Below are positions 17,902 through 27,647 of a DNA stretch of 64,000 bases, one piece after another. A program made the translations under genes and the position numbers. How positions within the stretch are numbered: the stretch's first letter is position 1; the number at the start of each line of letters is the position of its first letter. Origin of the DNA: Lachnospiraceae bacterium (GTDB lineage Bacteria > Bacillota > Clostridia > Lachnospirales > Lachnospiraceae); the NCBI GenBank assembly GCA_017396555.1, contig JAFQLS010000022.1, positions 17,204-81,203 of the forward strand, written 5' to 3'. The notes under the pieces were generated by a model, which was not told the DNA's origin, made no database searches, and saw only the letters and a list, made by a program, of their open reading frames with translations.

Positions 17902-18924
17902 TTAATTAATAAACATTGCATCTCCAAAACTAAAAAATCTATATTTTTCATTTACAGCAAGTTCATATGCTTCCATAACCTTTTCTCTTCCTGCAAGTGC
18001 CGACACAAGCATTAATAAAGTGGACTCCGGCAAATGAAAATTCGTTATAAGTCCATCGATAATCTTAAATTCATAACCAGGATATATAAATATCTCCGTA
18101 TTGCCACTTTTGGCTAAAACTTTATTCCCTTCAGCCGCCGACTCCAAAGTTCTTACACTTGTAGTACCTACAGCAATTACTCTCTTACCATCCGCCTTAG
18201 CCCTATTAATCTTGTCTGCTTCAGCTTGCTCTATGCAAAAATACTCTGAATGCATATGATGCTCTAAAATATTATCTACTTTAACCGGTCTAAAGGTTCC
18301 AAGTCCAACATGTAATGTAACATTAGCTATCTCAACACCTTTTTCCCTAATCTTATCAAGCAGTTCCTTAGTAAAATGAAGTCCTGCTGTAGGGGCCGCC
18401 GCTGAGCCCTCGTGAACGGCATATACCGTCTGATATCTGTTCTTATCCTTTAACTGATGTGTTATGTATGGTGGAAGCGGCATTTGACCAAGCTTATCCA
18501 GAATTTCTTCAAAAATCCCTTCATATTCAAACTTTATCAGTCTATTGCCTTCCTCAACTATATCAATTATGCTTCCGGTCATAAGACCTTCACCAAAATC
18601 AAGTTTTGTTCCTACTTTAGCCTTTCTACCTGGCTTAACCAAAGCCTCCCATACATTATCTTCTCTTCTTTTAAGAAGTAATATTTCTATCTTAGCCTTA
18701 GTATCCTGCTTTATTCCAAATAATCTGGCAGGAATAACCTTGGTATTATTAATAACCAGACAATCTCCCTGTTTCAGATATTCAATAATATCACTAAATA
18801 TATGGTTAGTTATACTACCATCTTCTCTATCCAGAACCATAAGTCTTGAACTCGCTCTATCCTCTAGCGGATCCTGTGCTATTAATTCTTCTGGTAAATC
18901 ATAATAAAAATCTTTTAACTGCAT
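17902..18924 (-). CDS. queA: S-adenosylmethionine:tRNA ribosyltransferase-isomerase
   Basis: 340 residues, normal length. Recognised from the start ([27 protein letters not shown]) and the core ([46 protein letters not shown]). It makes epoxyqueuosine in tRNA, a late queuosine step. It lies 51 nt after the DUF3810-like gene and 20 nt before the PilZ gene, and probably shares the long minus-strand transcript. No tgt gene is next to it. Confidence 0.96.
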   Translation of the reverse strand: MQLKDFYYDLPEELIAQDPLEDRASSRLMVLDREDGSITNHIFSDIIEYLKQGDCLVINNTKVIPARLFGIKQDTKAKIEILLLKRREDNVWEALVKPGRKAKVGTKLDFGEGLMTGSIIDIVEEGNRLIKFEYEGIFEEILDKLGQMPLPPYITHQLKDKNRYQTVYAVHEGSAAAPTAGLHFTKELLDKIREKGVEIANVTLHVGLGTFRPVKVDNILEHHMHSEYFCIEQAEADKINRAKADGKRVIAVGTTSVRTLESAAEGNKVLAKSGNTEIFIYPGYEFKIIDGLITNFHLPESTLLMLVSALAGREKVMEAYELAVNEKYRFFSFGDAMFIN

Positions 18925-18975
18925 TTTTCTATCCTTACTTAATAATTCTAATATCTATCTTAACTAATATCTTTA

Positions 18976-20082
18976 TTACTGTAAAGCAGATTTTTGATTT
19001 TTTTCATATCTATACTTAGCAACCATAAGTTTTACCATACGAGTATAACTTACAACTCCCTCTTCCTGACCATTAGCTTTGAGGTACGTATCATTTATAT
19101 TTTCAGAAATATCAGAAATAGTCTCTCCAAACTCCGTTTCCTCTAATGAATCCCAATATTCACTATTTTCTATTAAATCTTCATTTACACTATAGGATAT
19201 CAATTCATCTGCTTTTTCCCACAAATCCAAATCAACCTCAAACAACTCATTATGACAAAGAATAAATGCAAGCATTGCTCCACTATATTTAAAATAATCA
19301 TTATCTGATTCCATACAGGCAAGATATGCTATAAAATTTGCTTCATCCTCTCTCATAAAACCATACATGTGTGCCATTTCATGGCAGGCATCGAACGGTA
19401 TATTGTATGATGTCTGTGCAGTATTAACATTAGCTTCCATCGTAAACGGTGAAAAGACACCCGCAATACCTGTATATGACATTACCTCAGAGAAGATAAC
19501 TCCTTTAGGTTTTCCATAAACATCACTGAATACTGAATATTTTTTTCCCAGATTATCGTACGCCCTACGTGTTTCCTCTGCAATCTTTGAAAAATCCATA
19601 TCTTCATTCGCATATGACAATTCATTAACTTGATTCGCAAGCTCTACACACACTTCATATAATTCCTCAGCAGATATTTCCTCAACCTCTTCGTATCCAA
19701 TATATTCACTAATCCCACGTCTATTATAATAAATACCGCAAAATAAAATAAAAATCGAAAACAACACAGCACCAACCGTGAGCATATTAAATAATGTATT
19801 AAATAAAAACTTCTTTTTTTCCTTCTTCTTAATAATACTAATTATAAAATATATGATAATTACTATGCTGCCTGCTCCAACAAACCATATAAGAATCTCC
19901 GCAACTGAAAATGGAAATATTCCGGTAATCAGACTATAAATTCTGGCTATTTGAGGTATAATCAGATAATCTCTGTAGACATCAACAAATGTCGAGTTAT
20001 TATCAGCTATAATCAATAAAATCAAACTAAATGGTGCACTTAGCATGCACCATAATCTTTTACTTTTTAGTATTTTCTTCAT
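18976..20082 (-). CDS. DUF3810-like membrane zinc metalloprotease
   Basis: About 368 residues. Three hydrophobic segments occupy the first 130 residues, followed by an outer or inner soluble domain carrying HEMAH (in PFDACHEMAHMYGF), the HExxH zinc motif, with REDEAN downstream supplying a likely third ligand. The stretch SYTGIAGVFSPFT...NVNTAQTSYNIPF is typical of DUF3810. The reading frame opens with TTG at 20088, but ATG 20082 is a more natural start. It overlaps the end of the VanZ-VanY gene by 23 nt and should be translationally coupled. The two together suggest cell-wall work. Confidence 0.75.
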   Translation of the reverse strand: MKKILKSKRLWCMLSAPFSLILLIIADNNSTFVDVYRDYLIIPQIARIYSLITGIFPFSVAEILIWFVGAGSIVIIIYFIISIIKKKEKKKFLFNTLFNMLTVGAVLFSIFILFCGIYYNRRGISEYIGYEEVEEISAEELYEVCVELANQVNELSYANEDMDFSKIAEETRRAYDNLGKKYSVFSDVYGKPKGVIFSEVMSYTGIAGVFSPFTMEANVNTAQTSYNIPFDACHEMAHMYGFMREDEANFIAYLACMESDNDYFKYSGAMLAFILCHNELFEVDLDLWEKADELISYSVNEDLIENSEYWDSLEETEFGETISDISENINDTYLKANGQEEGVVSYTRMVKLMVAKYRYEKNQKSALQ

Positions 20083-21373
20083 TATCAATATATTTCACCA
20101 CATATTCTTCTAAAGTGTCTATTTTTTTCTTCTTCATATCCTTTGAAATATCTGTTCCGACATATGATATATGCCATGATTCATACATGTAACCCGTAAT
20201 ATCCTCGCTACCTTCCGGATATCTTAATATAAAACCATATTTATATGCATTTTCATATACCCATTTACCTGACTCACTCTCAGCAAACACATCTAAATCG
20301 CTTGGATTGTCCGAAACATCCAGTGCCCTACCTGTACAATGCTCACTAAATCCACCTCTGGCACTATACTTATCTGCCGCCTCTTCTCCATCTCTTTTTG
20401 CAAATGTATTAAACAGACCTTTTTGATAGCTTACAGACCTGTATGAAGACACTATATGAAGCTGCAATCCTATTGCTTCCATATCTTCCTTCATTTTGTC
20501 AAATGCTGCTTTTGTATCAGGTGTAGCCTGAAACTCTCCGTATACAGTAACAAGTTCTTCCGGCTCAAAATCATCACTAACTCTATTATATTTGTTAAGA
20601 AGAAACGGTTCTTTTTCATTTTCCGGATAAGTATACACATCTGTATAAAAATCCTTATCCAGATTGGCCTCTACTCTCCAAATCACTTCATCTATATCCA
20701 TTTCGGGATGTAGCTTTGCATAAGCCTCATATCTTTCATAATTAGCTTCATCTGCATAGTAAATGTCACTATATTGCATAGTCTCTACAACTTCCTCATC
20801 TTTAGATTCTTTTGGCTTAGAATCCAAAAATCTATATGTAGAATTGCCCACAATAAACATAAGCAGTATCATAAAAATTATAAAATCCGCTTCAAAATGT
20901 ATAAATGTATCTACTTTGATTTTTTTTCTTTTTTTAACAATAAATCCTCTTTTTACAGTCTGAAAAACTTCTCTATTGACAGCAAATACCACATATCCTG
21001 TCACTGCCCCTAACACACCTAATACAACATTAATAAATTCAATGCTGTCAAGCTTAATAAACTGTAATAATACTACACATAATGAAACCACTGCTGAAAC
21101 AAACAAGGTAATTGGCAAAGACCTATATCTAACAAACAAAAGTGGTAAAAAAAATCCAAGCGGAATAAACAAAGTGTAACATACAAAACCATTCATTATT
21201 CCTTCTGTCACATTATCTGATACATAAGCAAATACCGAGATTAAATATAATCCCATAGTAACTGTACCAATTTCATGTAGTAAAGTTGTATGAAGTATAT
21301 TAAATGAATACTTAAGATTCATATATAATCTTATTACAATAAGTAAAACAAAACCTATTAAAAAATAGTGCAT
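20060..21373 (-). CDS. VanZ-like membrane domain fused to VanY-type D,D-carboxypeptidase
   Basis: About 437 residues. The N-terminal 190 residues have five or six hydrophobic segments like VanZ (IPLGFFLPLLFVRYRSLP, VVLGVLGAVTGYVVF). The C-terminal part is peptidase M15B: SSYRSVSYQKGLF, the zinc motif SEHCTGRALDVSD and the second site ESWHISYVG. It should trim D-alanyl-D-alanine stem peptides outside the membrane. I prefer ATG 21373 (third codon) for its 7-nt distance from AGAGG. Its promoter is divergent from the EAL gene. There are no vanHAX genes, so glycopeptide resistance should not be assumed. Confidence 0.85.
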   Translation of the reverse strand: MHYFLIGFVLLIVIRLYMNLKYSFNILHTTLLHEIGTVTMGLYLISVFAYVSDNVTEGIMNGFVCYTLFIPLGFFLPLLFVRYRSLPITLFVSAVVSLCVVLLQFIKLDSIEFINVVLGVLGAVTGYVVFAVNREVFQTVKRGFIVKKRKKIKVDTFIHFEADFIIFMILLMFIVGNSTYRFLDSKPKESKDEEVVETMQYSDIYYADEANYERYEAYAKLHPEMDIDEVIWRVEANLDKDFYTDVYTYPENEKEPFLLNKYNRVSDDFEPEELVTVYGEFQATPDTKAAFDKMKEDMEAIGLQLHIVSSYRSVSYQKGLFNTFAKRDGEEAADKYSARGGFSEHCTGRALDVSDNPSDLDVFAESESGKWVYENAYKYGFILRYPEGSEDITGYMYESWHISYVGTDISKDMKKKKIDTLEEYVVKYIDNEENTKK

Positions 21374-21409
21374 TCCCATACCTCTTTTCGCTTTTGCAAA
21401 TATATATCA

Positions 21410-21438
21410 AGTATACCACTTTTATAATCAAACATCAA
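21410..21438 (-). promoter_or_regulatory. Promoter of the VanZ-VanY transcript
   Basis: TTGATG (21438-21433), 17 nt, TATACT (21415-21410) on the minus strand with an extended -10 TGG. Confidence 0.65.
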
Positions 21439-21461
21439 GCAATGTAATTACTTGTATTTTA

Positions 21462-21490
21462 TTGCCATTTTGTACAATATATGATATATT
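21462..21490 (+). promoter_or_regulatory. Promoter of the EAL-domain gene
   Basis: TTGCCA (21462-21467), 17 nt, TATATT (21485-21490), about 30 nt before the ATG at 21519. Confidence 0.55.
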
Positions 21491-21518
21491 TGTACTATAT
21501 TATAGGGAGGTAAATTGT

Positions 21519-23435
21519 ATGTATTGGAACATAGACTTTGAATTATTCAGTTCGGTATTATTCTTTATTCTTATACTATCGTTTTATAGTAAGATAAGAT
21601 TTCCAAATATTGCCAATCAGGTATATGGCTATTTACTAATTTCATCATTTGTAGCTTGTATAATCAACATAGCAAATTGTCTTATTTTAAACAATCTTAC
21701 AATGGAATGGTTGATTTCAACCAATATTTTCACAATTATTTATTTGTTACTTACATGTGTTCTTACACCTATGCTTATCGTATATGTAATAACAGCTTTC
21801 AGTTTAAAATATACATATTCCAAATTAAGTATTGTTTTAATTTTTATTCCATATATGGTTGAATTTGTGGAAATAGTTGCATCTCCATTTAATGGATTCG
21901 TTTTTACAATCACATTAGAAAATGGGTTGCAGTACCATAACGGAATGTTTTTTATATGCGCCATCAATAGTATATATTTAATAATATATCTGGCCAGTAT
22001 TATATTTTTCAGAAAAAACATCCCATTTATAGTTAAGATTTCTATATGTCTTTATGTATTTTTATCTACACTTGGGTATTGGCTACAGTATTTTACTGAT
22101 ATAAGATGGTTGTTTTCAGGCTTTATAACCTCTATCAGTTTTCTGATTTTGTTTTTCTCAATCCATAATCCAACCATTATGATTGATGCTTCTTTAAATA
22201 TATTTAACAGAAGAGCCCTTACACAAATCCTTGATATTAACATAGAGAATAAAAAAGCTTTTCATGTAATCACATTATCTCTTGATAATTTCAAGTTAAT
22301 CATTGATACATTTGGTGTAACAAACGCTGAGGGAATATTGAACAAAGTGTGTACATTTTTAAAGAAACTCTCTCCTAAAAAACGTTTATACAGATATTCC
22401 AATGACTGTTTTACAATCATAATACCTCAGAGCGGAAGTTATCATAATATAATCCAAGAGATTGAAGGACGATTTGCAGATGTTTGGACATATAATGGAA
22501 TTATATGTAAAATTACTGCTACAACAAGTATAATCACAAGTCCTGACTTTGCTTCAAACACAAAGGAAATTTATGATTTAATAGAATTTACATTATCAGA
22601 AATAAAAACTATGGACAAGGGTTCCATTATTTGCAGTGACTCATATCTAAAGACCAAAATGAATCGTCAAAAACGAATCGCTATTGCTTTAGCAAATGCT
22701 ATTGAAAATGGTACTTTTGAGATATATTACCAACCAATATATAATATAATTCAAAATAAATATACGGGTGCGGAAGCACTTATCAGATTATATGATTCAG
22801 AACTTGGAGCAATACCTCCCGAGGAATTTATTACTGTTGCTGAAAAGAATGGTACTATTGTTGAAATTGGTAAAATTGTTCTTGACAAGGTATGTCACTT
22901 TATTTCAAAGGTTCATCCTGAACTACATGGATTTGAATTTATCTCTGTTAACTTATCGGTAGTACAATGTATGCAAAACGGAATAATCGATTTTTTGGAG
23001 GAAACACTTGAAAACTACCATGTATCAAAAAAACATATACATTTTGAAATAACCGAAACTTCAACAAGTAATTCTATGGCTTTGTTTTCCGACTTATTAA
23101 ACAAAATGTCTAGAAGAGGTTTTCACTTAACAATGGACGATTACGGAAGCGGATATTCCACACTTTCATATATAATGTATCTTCCATTCAACACAATTAA
23201 GCTTGACAAAACACTCTTAGATGATGCCTGCAAAAATGACAGAAGCAAATGCATTATTGAATACACTATCAATATGCTTCATAAATTAAACGTAAATATT
23301 ATCGCTGAAGGTATCGAAGATATTGAACAGGTCAATATGATGAAAAAAATGGGATGTAATTATATTCAAGGTTTCTACTATAGTCGTCCGTTAAATTCTG
23401 ATGATTTTATAGAATTAATTAAAAACAATGAATAA
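21519..23435 (+). CDS. Membrane c-di-GMP phosphodiesterase, degenerate GGDEF plus EAL
   Basis: 638 residues from ATG 21519, chosen because AGGGAGG lies 8 nt upstream; the longer frame adds 19 unlikely residues. About six or seven membrane helices fill the first 225 residues. The GGDEF-like domain (about 235-380) has YSNDCF in place of GGDEF and should not make c-di-GMP. The EAL domain is intact: GAEALIRL, VNLSVVQ, FEITETS, MDDYGSGYSTL, IKLDKTLL, IAEGIED and IQGFYYSRP. It is thus a probable c-di-GMP phosphodiesterase anchored in the plasma membrane. It stands alone on the plus strand and ends at a shared bidirectional terminator. Confidence 0.88.
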   Translation: MYWNIDFELFSSVLFFILILSFYSKIRFPNIANQVYGYLLISSFVACIINIANCLILNNLTMEWLISTNIFTIIYLLLTCVLTPMLIVYVITAFSLKYTYSKLSIVLIFIPYMVEFVEIVASPFNGFVFTITLENGLQYHNGMFFICAINSIYLIIYLASIIFFRKNIPFIVKISICLYVFLSTLGYWLQYFTDIRWLFSGFITSISFLILFFSIHNPTIMIDASLNIFNRRALTQILDINIENKKAFHVITLSLDNFKLIIDTFGVTNAEGILNKVCTFLKKLSPKKRLYRYSNDCFTIIIPQSGSYHNIIQEIEGRFADVWTYNGIICKITATTSIITSPDFASNTKEIYDLIEFTLSEIKTMDKGSIICSDSYLKTKMNRQKRIAIALANAIENGTFEIYYQPIYNIIQNKYTGAEALIRLYDSELGAIPPEEFITVAEKNGTIVEIGKIVLDKVCHFISKVHPELHGFEFISVNLSVVQCMQNGIIDFLEETLENYHVSKKHIHFEITETSTSNSMALFSDLLNKMSRRGFHLTMDDYGSGYSTLSYIMYLPFNTIKLDKTLLDDACKNDRSKCIIEYTINMLHKLNVNIIAEGIEDIEQVNMMKKMGCNYIQGFYYSRPLNSDDFIELIKNNE

Positions 23436-23444
23436 ATTAAAAAC

Positions 23445-23468
23445 GGGTTAGCTATTTTTAGCTAACCC
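23445..23468. terminator. Bidirectional terminator between EAL and phosphoesterase genes
   Basis: Perfect 10-bp stem GGGTTAGCTA/TAGCTAACCC with a TTTT loop, followed by ATTTTATTT on the plus strand. It overlaps the last codons of the convergent phosphoesterase gene. Confidence 0.8.
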
Positions 23469-24571
23469 ATTTTATTTGATATATGTTCTACTGTAAAAGT
23501 TCCATCATAATCAAGCTCTATAACTGTTCCACCTCTATGTCCTGATAAATTCTTCGCATACAGGAGACAATCAAGTGATTTCGAATAAGTAAGCCTGATG
23601 CCCTTATATTCTATAGAAAAATCATTTAAGTGATCATGACCACAAAAAATTCCTTTTGTTCCACCGCACTCTAATAATACATCAAATATCCTTGAAGCAT
23701 ATTTTGAGTAACTAATTTTTTCTTCTGCATTACCTATAAAATATTTAACCTTATCGTTATTATTTTTGTATAGCTTCCAAGCTTTGCTATATTCCTTTAA
23801 CGGTATATGTGTGAACAAAAGAGAATTATTATTACCATTTTCCTCTTCTTTTAATTTATTCATCTGTGTTTCATACCATTCAACCTGATCGTCATGAATA
23901 CAATCATATCCTCCCTTACCCATCGCCTCCGGATAAGAATTAGAATCAATCATAATCATCGCATTATTAAGTGTTCCATCATCATTCCTAATTTTAACAA
24001 TATGATTACTCTCACCTGTAACCTCCGGATTGGGATCAGTAAGAAGACAATGCCTTTGGTTCATAAAAAATTCTTTCACTTCACTTCTAGTATGAGTTGC
24101 AAAATATTCTGCATCATGATTACCAAATGTAACCGTATACCACACATCTAACTTTTCCATAAGCTTTGCGATGATTCTCATACTATTCAAATTATTCATA
24201 TTAAATGTGGTCTTAGGTCTTGAGTATACCAAATCACCTGTAATAACAACCAAATCCGGCTGCGTTTTATGAACCAGCTCTGATATAGTATCAATTGCAA
24301 ATTGATCCTCATTAACACTGAGCCAGCCTCCGCCTATATGCATATCAGACAATTGAAGTATCTTAAAGGTATCATATTTATCCTTAATCAATGCATAGCT
24401 TCCATCATCTTCATATTCACATCTAGGTTTAGTCTTTCTTAATGGTTTTATTTTCTTTTCAATATATCTTATATTTCTTTTGGTTCCATAATTAACATCA
24501 TAAAAAACCTTCAAGCCTGCAAGAGAAGCAACTGCTACACTTCCTGCTATTATTTTTGTTCCAGTCTTCAT
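23462..24571 (-). CDS. Calcineurin-like metallophosphoesterase, membrane anchored
   Basis: 369 residues. An N-terminal hydrophobic segment (residues 6-24, IIAGSVAVASLAGLKVF) acts as anchor or signal. The metallophosphoesterase motifs are complete and in order: LSDMHIGG, VITGDLVY, FGNHDAE, LLFTHIPLKEY and CGHDHLND. Such enzymes use two metal ions to cleave phosphate mono- or diesters; this branch resembles YaeI- or Dcr2-like proteins. The substrate is not known. It follows the RNase H gene by 60 nt and may have its own promoter. Confidence 0.87.
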   Translation of the reverse strand: MKTGTKIIAGSVAVASLAGLKVFYDVNYGTKRNIRYIEKKIKPLRKTKPRCEYEDDGSYALIKDKYDTFKILQLSDMHIGGGWLSVNEDQFAIDTISELVHKTQPDLVVITGDLVYSRPKTTFNMNNLNSMRIIAKLMEKLDVWYTVTFGNHDAEYFATHTRSEVKEFFMNQRHCLLTDPNPEVTGESNHIVKIRNDDGTLNNAMIMIDSNSYPEAMGKGGYDCIHDDQVEWYETQMNKLKEEENGNNNSLLFTHIPLKEYSKAWKLYKNNNDKVKYFIGNAEEKISYSKYASRIFDVLLECGGTKGIFCGHDHLNDFSIEYKGIRLTYSKSLDCLLYAKNLSGHRGGTVIELDYDGTFTVEHISNKMG

Positions 24572-24631
24572 ATGTAATCATTCCTTTTAATTATTTTCTC
24601 TTTTTATTTCTATCACATTTTAAGACCATTT

Positions 24632-25249
24632 TCAAGTAGCAATACCTAAAGAAACTTTAGCAAGCTTATCTGCAAGCTCATTATATTTATCACCCGAATG
24701 CCCCTTAACCTTAATAAATTCAATATTTATTTTATTTTTTATCGAATCAAAATATTCCTTATATTCTATCGTACCCTTCTTATTTGTTTTCCATTCTCCA
24801 AGACACCATTTTGCAATTCCTTCATAATCATGATAAATAATTAATTTCTCGCATTTTTTCTCTATGGCAAATTCCATTGCCACTCTGGAGCCAATTATTT
24901 CTCCTGCTACATTTCTCATAGAAATCATATAATCCTGTGAGCCTTTCCCTGACAAATGAATTTCTTCGCCATTACAGAACACGACTGCTCCGTAACCGTA
25001 TTCGTTAGTCTCAACCGAAAAGCTTCCATCTACATATGCTACAACGGTTCCTTTAGGAATCTCCAAAAAATTATCCGCCTTAACAGATACAGATGCATCC
25101 ATATTAATGAATGCATCTGCCTCTTCTATACTGGCAAATCCTTTATATACTGCTCCTTTATATCCTTCAACCTGAGCCTTACAGTCGTCCCATGTATAAT
25201 ATATTCCGGGTGTCTTTCCTATTTTTACAGCATAATATTTTTTAGCCAT
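24632..25249 (-). CDS. rnhA: Ribonuclease HI with N-terminal viroplasmin-like domain
   Basis: 205 residues. The N-terminal 45 residues (KKYYAVKIGKTPGIYYTWDDCKAQV, KGFASIEEADAFI) form the small caulimovirus-viroplasmin/RNase H1 hybrid-binding domain. The RNase H domain follows, with the catalytic acids in VAYVDGSF, the glutamate in EIIGSRVAMEFAI, the aspartate in IYHDYEGI and the last acid in ELADKLA, plus KGHSGDKYNE. It removes RNA from RNA-DNA hybrids. It lies 17 nt behind pheT and could be transcribed from the pheST promoter. Confidence 0.92.
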   Translation of the reverse strand: MAKKYYAVKIGKTPGIYYTWDDCKAQVEGYKGAVYKGFASIEEADAFINMDASVSVKADNFLEIPKGTVVAYVDGSFSVETNEYGYGAVVFCNGEEIHLSGKGSQDYMISMRNVAGEIIGSRVAMEFAIEKKCEKLIIYHDYEGIAKWCLGEWKTNKKGTIEYKEYFDSIKNKINIEFIKVKGHSGDKYNELADKLAKVSLGIAT

Positions 25250-25266
25250 TATTTAACCTCTTTAAT

Positions 25267-27630
25267 TTACATCTGCTTTAAATTAACTCCATCCGCCTTC
25301 AAAGTTTCAATTATAGAATCAACTACTTCCATAACCTCTTCTCTTGTTAATGTTCTGTCTTTCTGTGAGAAAATAATTCTTACAGTAATTGATTTACCAT
25401 TTTCATCCTCATAGGTATCAGTAACAAATACTTTCTTGATTAATTCTGAATTTGCTGCATTAATTGCATTTCCAATCACTTCGTATTTATCTGCAACAAA
25501 TGACAAATCCACCTCCATTGATGGATATTTAGATGGCTCATCGTATGTTATACCAGCATTTTCAATATTAGTTAATGAATTAATATCGATTTCAGCAAAC
25601 ACAACTGCTGCCTTCTTGTCAATTTTCTTAGATACAATCGGATGTGCAACGCCAATTTCACCAATAACCTTACCATCACAAATAATCTTATTAAGGTTCT
25701 TTGGATGCTCATAAGAATGAGTTGCTTCCAGCTTCTCAAATGTTAAGCCCTTATGTCTTATATCTTCAACCATAACTGCTATAATATCTCTTAATTCAAA
25801 ATAAAGCTTTTCTAATGACTTAGTCTTACTAAATAATGTAATTGCAAGCTTTTTATCTTCCTTACACATATTTTTTTCATCAAGACCATCAATTACATGA
25901 CCAATCTCAAACACACCAAAGTCTGTAGCGAATCCTGTGTTATTCTTAACCTGACATAACTGTGTAGGTATAATTGACTTACGAATTGTCTCAATATTAG
26001 GGTTTGTAGAATTAAGGAGCTTAATATTATCCTCAACCTCAATACCTAACTTCTTAAACTCATCTGTATAAGCCCAAATATATGAATGTAATTCGTGTAA
26101 CGAAAATCTCTTTACAAGAAGGTCTTTAACCTTTTCCTCAACAGTTTTTTCTGCTGCTACTCTTACAGGATAGAATGGTGCAACTGTTGTATGCACGTCA
26201 AAATTATCATAGCCGTAAATACGTGTGATTTCTTCAATTATATCAGCCTTAATAGTAACATCCTTAGTTGCTCTCCAGCTTGGAACCAAAACCTTGAAGT
26301 TATTATCATTTAATTCAACCTCAAAACCAAGAGCTGTTAACGTATTAACTATTGTATCATTTGAAATTTCGATACCTGTATAACGGTCTACAAAGCTCTT
26401 TTCAAATTCTAATGTTACCTCCGGATAAGTAAATGCTCTTTCATCTGTAAGAGACGAAATAACCTCTGCCTCGCTATCCACATCCAATAAAAGCTTAATA
26501 AATCTTTCTATAGCCGTAACAGTCATTTCAGGGTCCAGACTCTTTTCATAACGTGCTGAAGCATCTGTACGATGAGCAAGACGAACTGTTGACTTTCTAA
26601 CTGATGATGCATCAAATGTAGCTGACTCCAATGTAAGTTCTGTTGTATCCTCTACTATTTCTGAATCAAGACCACCCATAATGCCGGCAATGGCCACAGG
26701 AATGTCTCCATTACATATCATAAGTGTATTCTCATCAATATTTCTCTCTACACCATCCAATGTCTCAAATACAAATGGTTTGTCAAATTTCTTAATACGA
26801 ATCTTCTCAACCTTCCTTGAATCAAAGGCATGCATAGGCTGACCCATTTCTAACATAATATAATTAGTTATATCTGCAAGAAGATTAATTCCTCTCATTC
26901 CACAATAATAAAGACGAATTCTCATATTTACAGGACTTACATTTTTCTTAATGTTAGCAACCTTAAGACATGAATATCTGTAACATAATGGATCCTCAAT
27001 CTTCATATCAATCTTAGGAAGATTATCATACTTAGACAAATCCACTCTCTCTAATTCCTTTAACGGACGCCCTGCTAATGTAGCAATTTCACGTGCAATA
27101 CCATAATGACCCCAAAGGTCAGGTCTGTTAGTAAGTGATTTATTATCAACCTCAAAGATAATATCATCTATATCATATATTTCTTTCAAATCAGTACCAT
27201 TTGCAACATCCTCTGTGATATCCATAATACCTGAATTGTCATCACTAATACCAATTTCCTTTTCAGAACAGCACATACCATGTGATGTATATCCTGCCAA
27301 TGCTCTCGGAGCTATAGTTATATCACCAATTCTGGCTCCAAGCTTAGCAAATGCTGTTTTCATTCCAACTCTTACATTCGGTGCACCACATACAACATCT
27401 ACTAACTCTGCTTCACCGCAATCAATTTTAAGAAGGTGTAATTTCTTTGACTCAGGATGATTTTCAACCGACTTGATTTCACCCACAACAATTCCTTCTA
27501 TATCTTTTCCTTTATAAAAAATCTCATTTTCAACCTCAGCAGTAGATAACGAAAACTGATGAATCAGTGCATCCTTATCTAATCCTGTTAAATCTACAAA
27601 GTCCGAAATCCAATTTAATGATATAAACAT
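25267..27630 (-). CDS. pheT: Phenylalanyl-tRNA synthetase beta subunit
   Basis: 787 residues, normal for the family. Domains in order are the EMAP/tRNA-binding domain (KDIEGIVVGEIKSVENHPESKKL, residues 40-150), B3/B4 editing, B5 (residues about 400-480), the catalytic-like core, and a C-terminal FDX-ACB anticodon-binding domain (KYPSMEVDLSFV...). It works with PheS as a heterotetramer that charges tRNA-Phe. It starts 17 nt after pheS and is under the same T-box leader. Confidence 0.97.
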   Translation of the reverse strand: MFISLNWISDFVDLTGLDKDALIHQFSLSTAEVENEIFYKGKDIEGIVVGEIKSVENHPESKKLHLLKIDCGEAELVDVVCGAPNVRVGMKTAFAKLGARIGDITIAPRALAGYTSHGMCCSEKEIGISDDNSGIMDITEDVANGTDLKEIYDIDDIIFEVDNKSLTNRPDLWGHYGIAREIATLAGRPLKELERVDLSKYDNLPKIDMKIEDPLCYRYSCLKVANIKKNVSPVNMRIRLYYCGMRGINLLADITNYIMLEMGQPMHAFDSRKVEKIRIKKFDKPFVFETLDGVERNIDENTLMICNGDIPVAIAGIMGGLDSEIVEDTTELTLESATFDASSVRKSTVRLAHRTDASARYEKSLDPEMTVTAIERFIKLLLDVDSEAEVISSLTDERAFTYPEVTLEFEKSFVDRYTGIEISNDTIVNTLTALGFEVELNDNNFKVLVPSWRATKDVTIKADIIEEITRIYGYDNFDVHTTVAPFYPVRVAAEKTVEEKVKDLLVKRFSLHELHSYIWAYTDEFKKLGIEVEDNIKLLNSTNPNIETIRKSIIPTQLCQVKNNTGFATDFGVFEIGHVIDGLDEKNMCKEDKKLAITLFSKTKSLEKLYFELRDIIAVMVEDIRHKGLTFEKLEATHSYEHPKNLNKIICDGKVIGEIGVAHPIVSKKIDKKAAVVFAEIDINSLTNIENAGITYDEPSKYPSMEVDLSFVADKYEVIGNAINAANSELIKKVFVTDTYEDENGKSITVRIIFSQKDRTLTREEVMEVVDSIIETLKADGVNLKQM

Positions 27631-27647
27631 TTTACCAATCTCCTTTC

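Noticed and set aside
20060-21373. Vancomycin-resistance cluster
   Set aside because: VanZ and VanY domains are present but there are no vanH, vanA or vanX genes nor a vanRS pair next to them.
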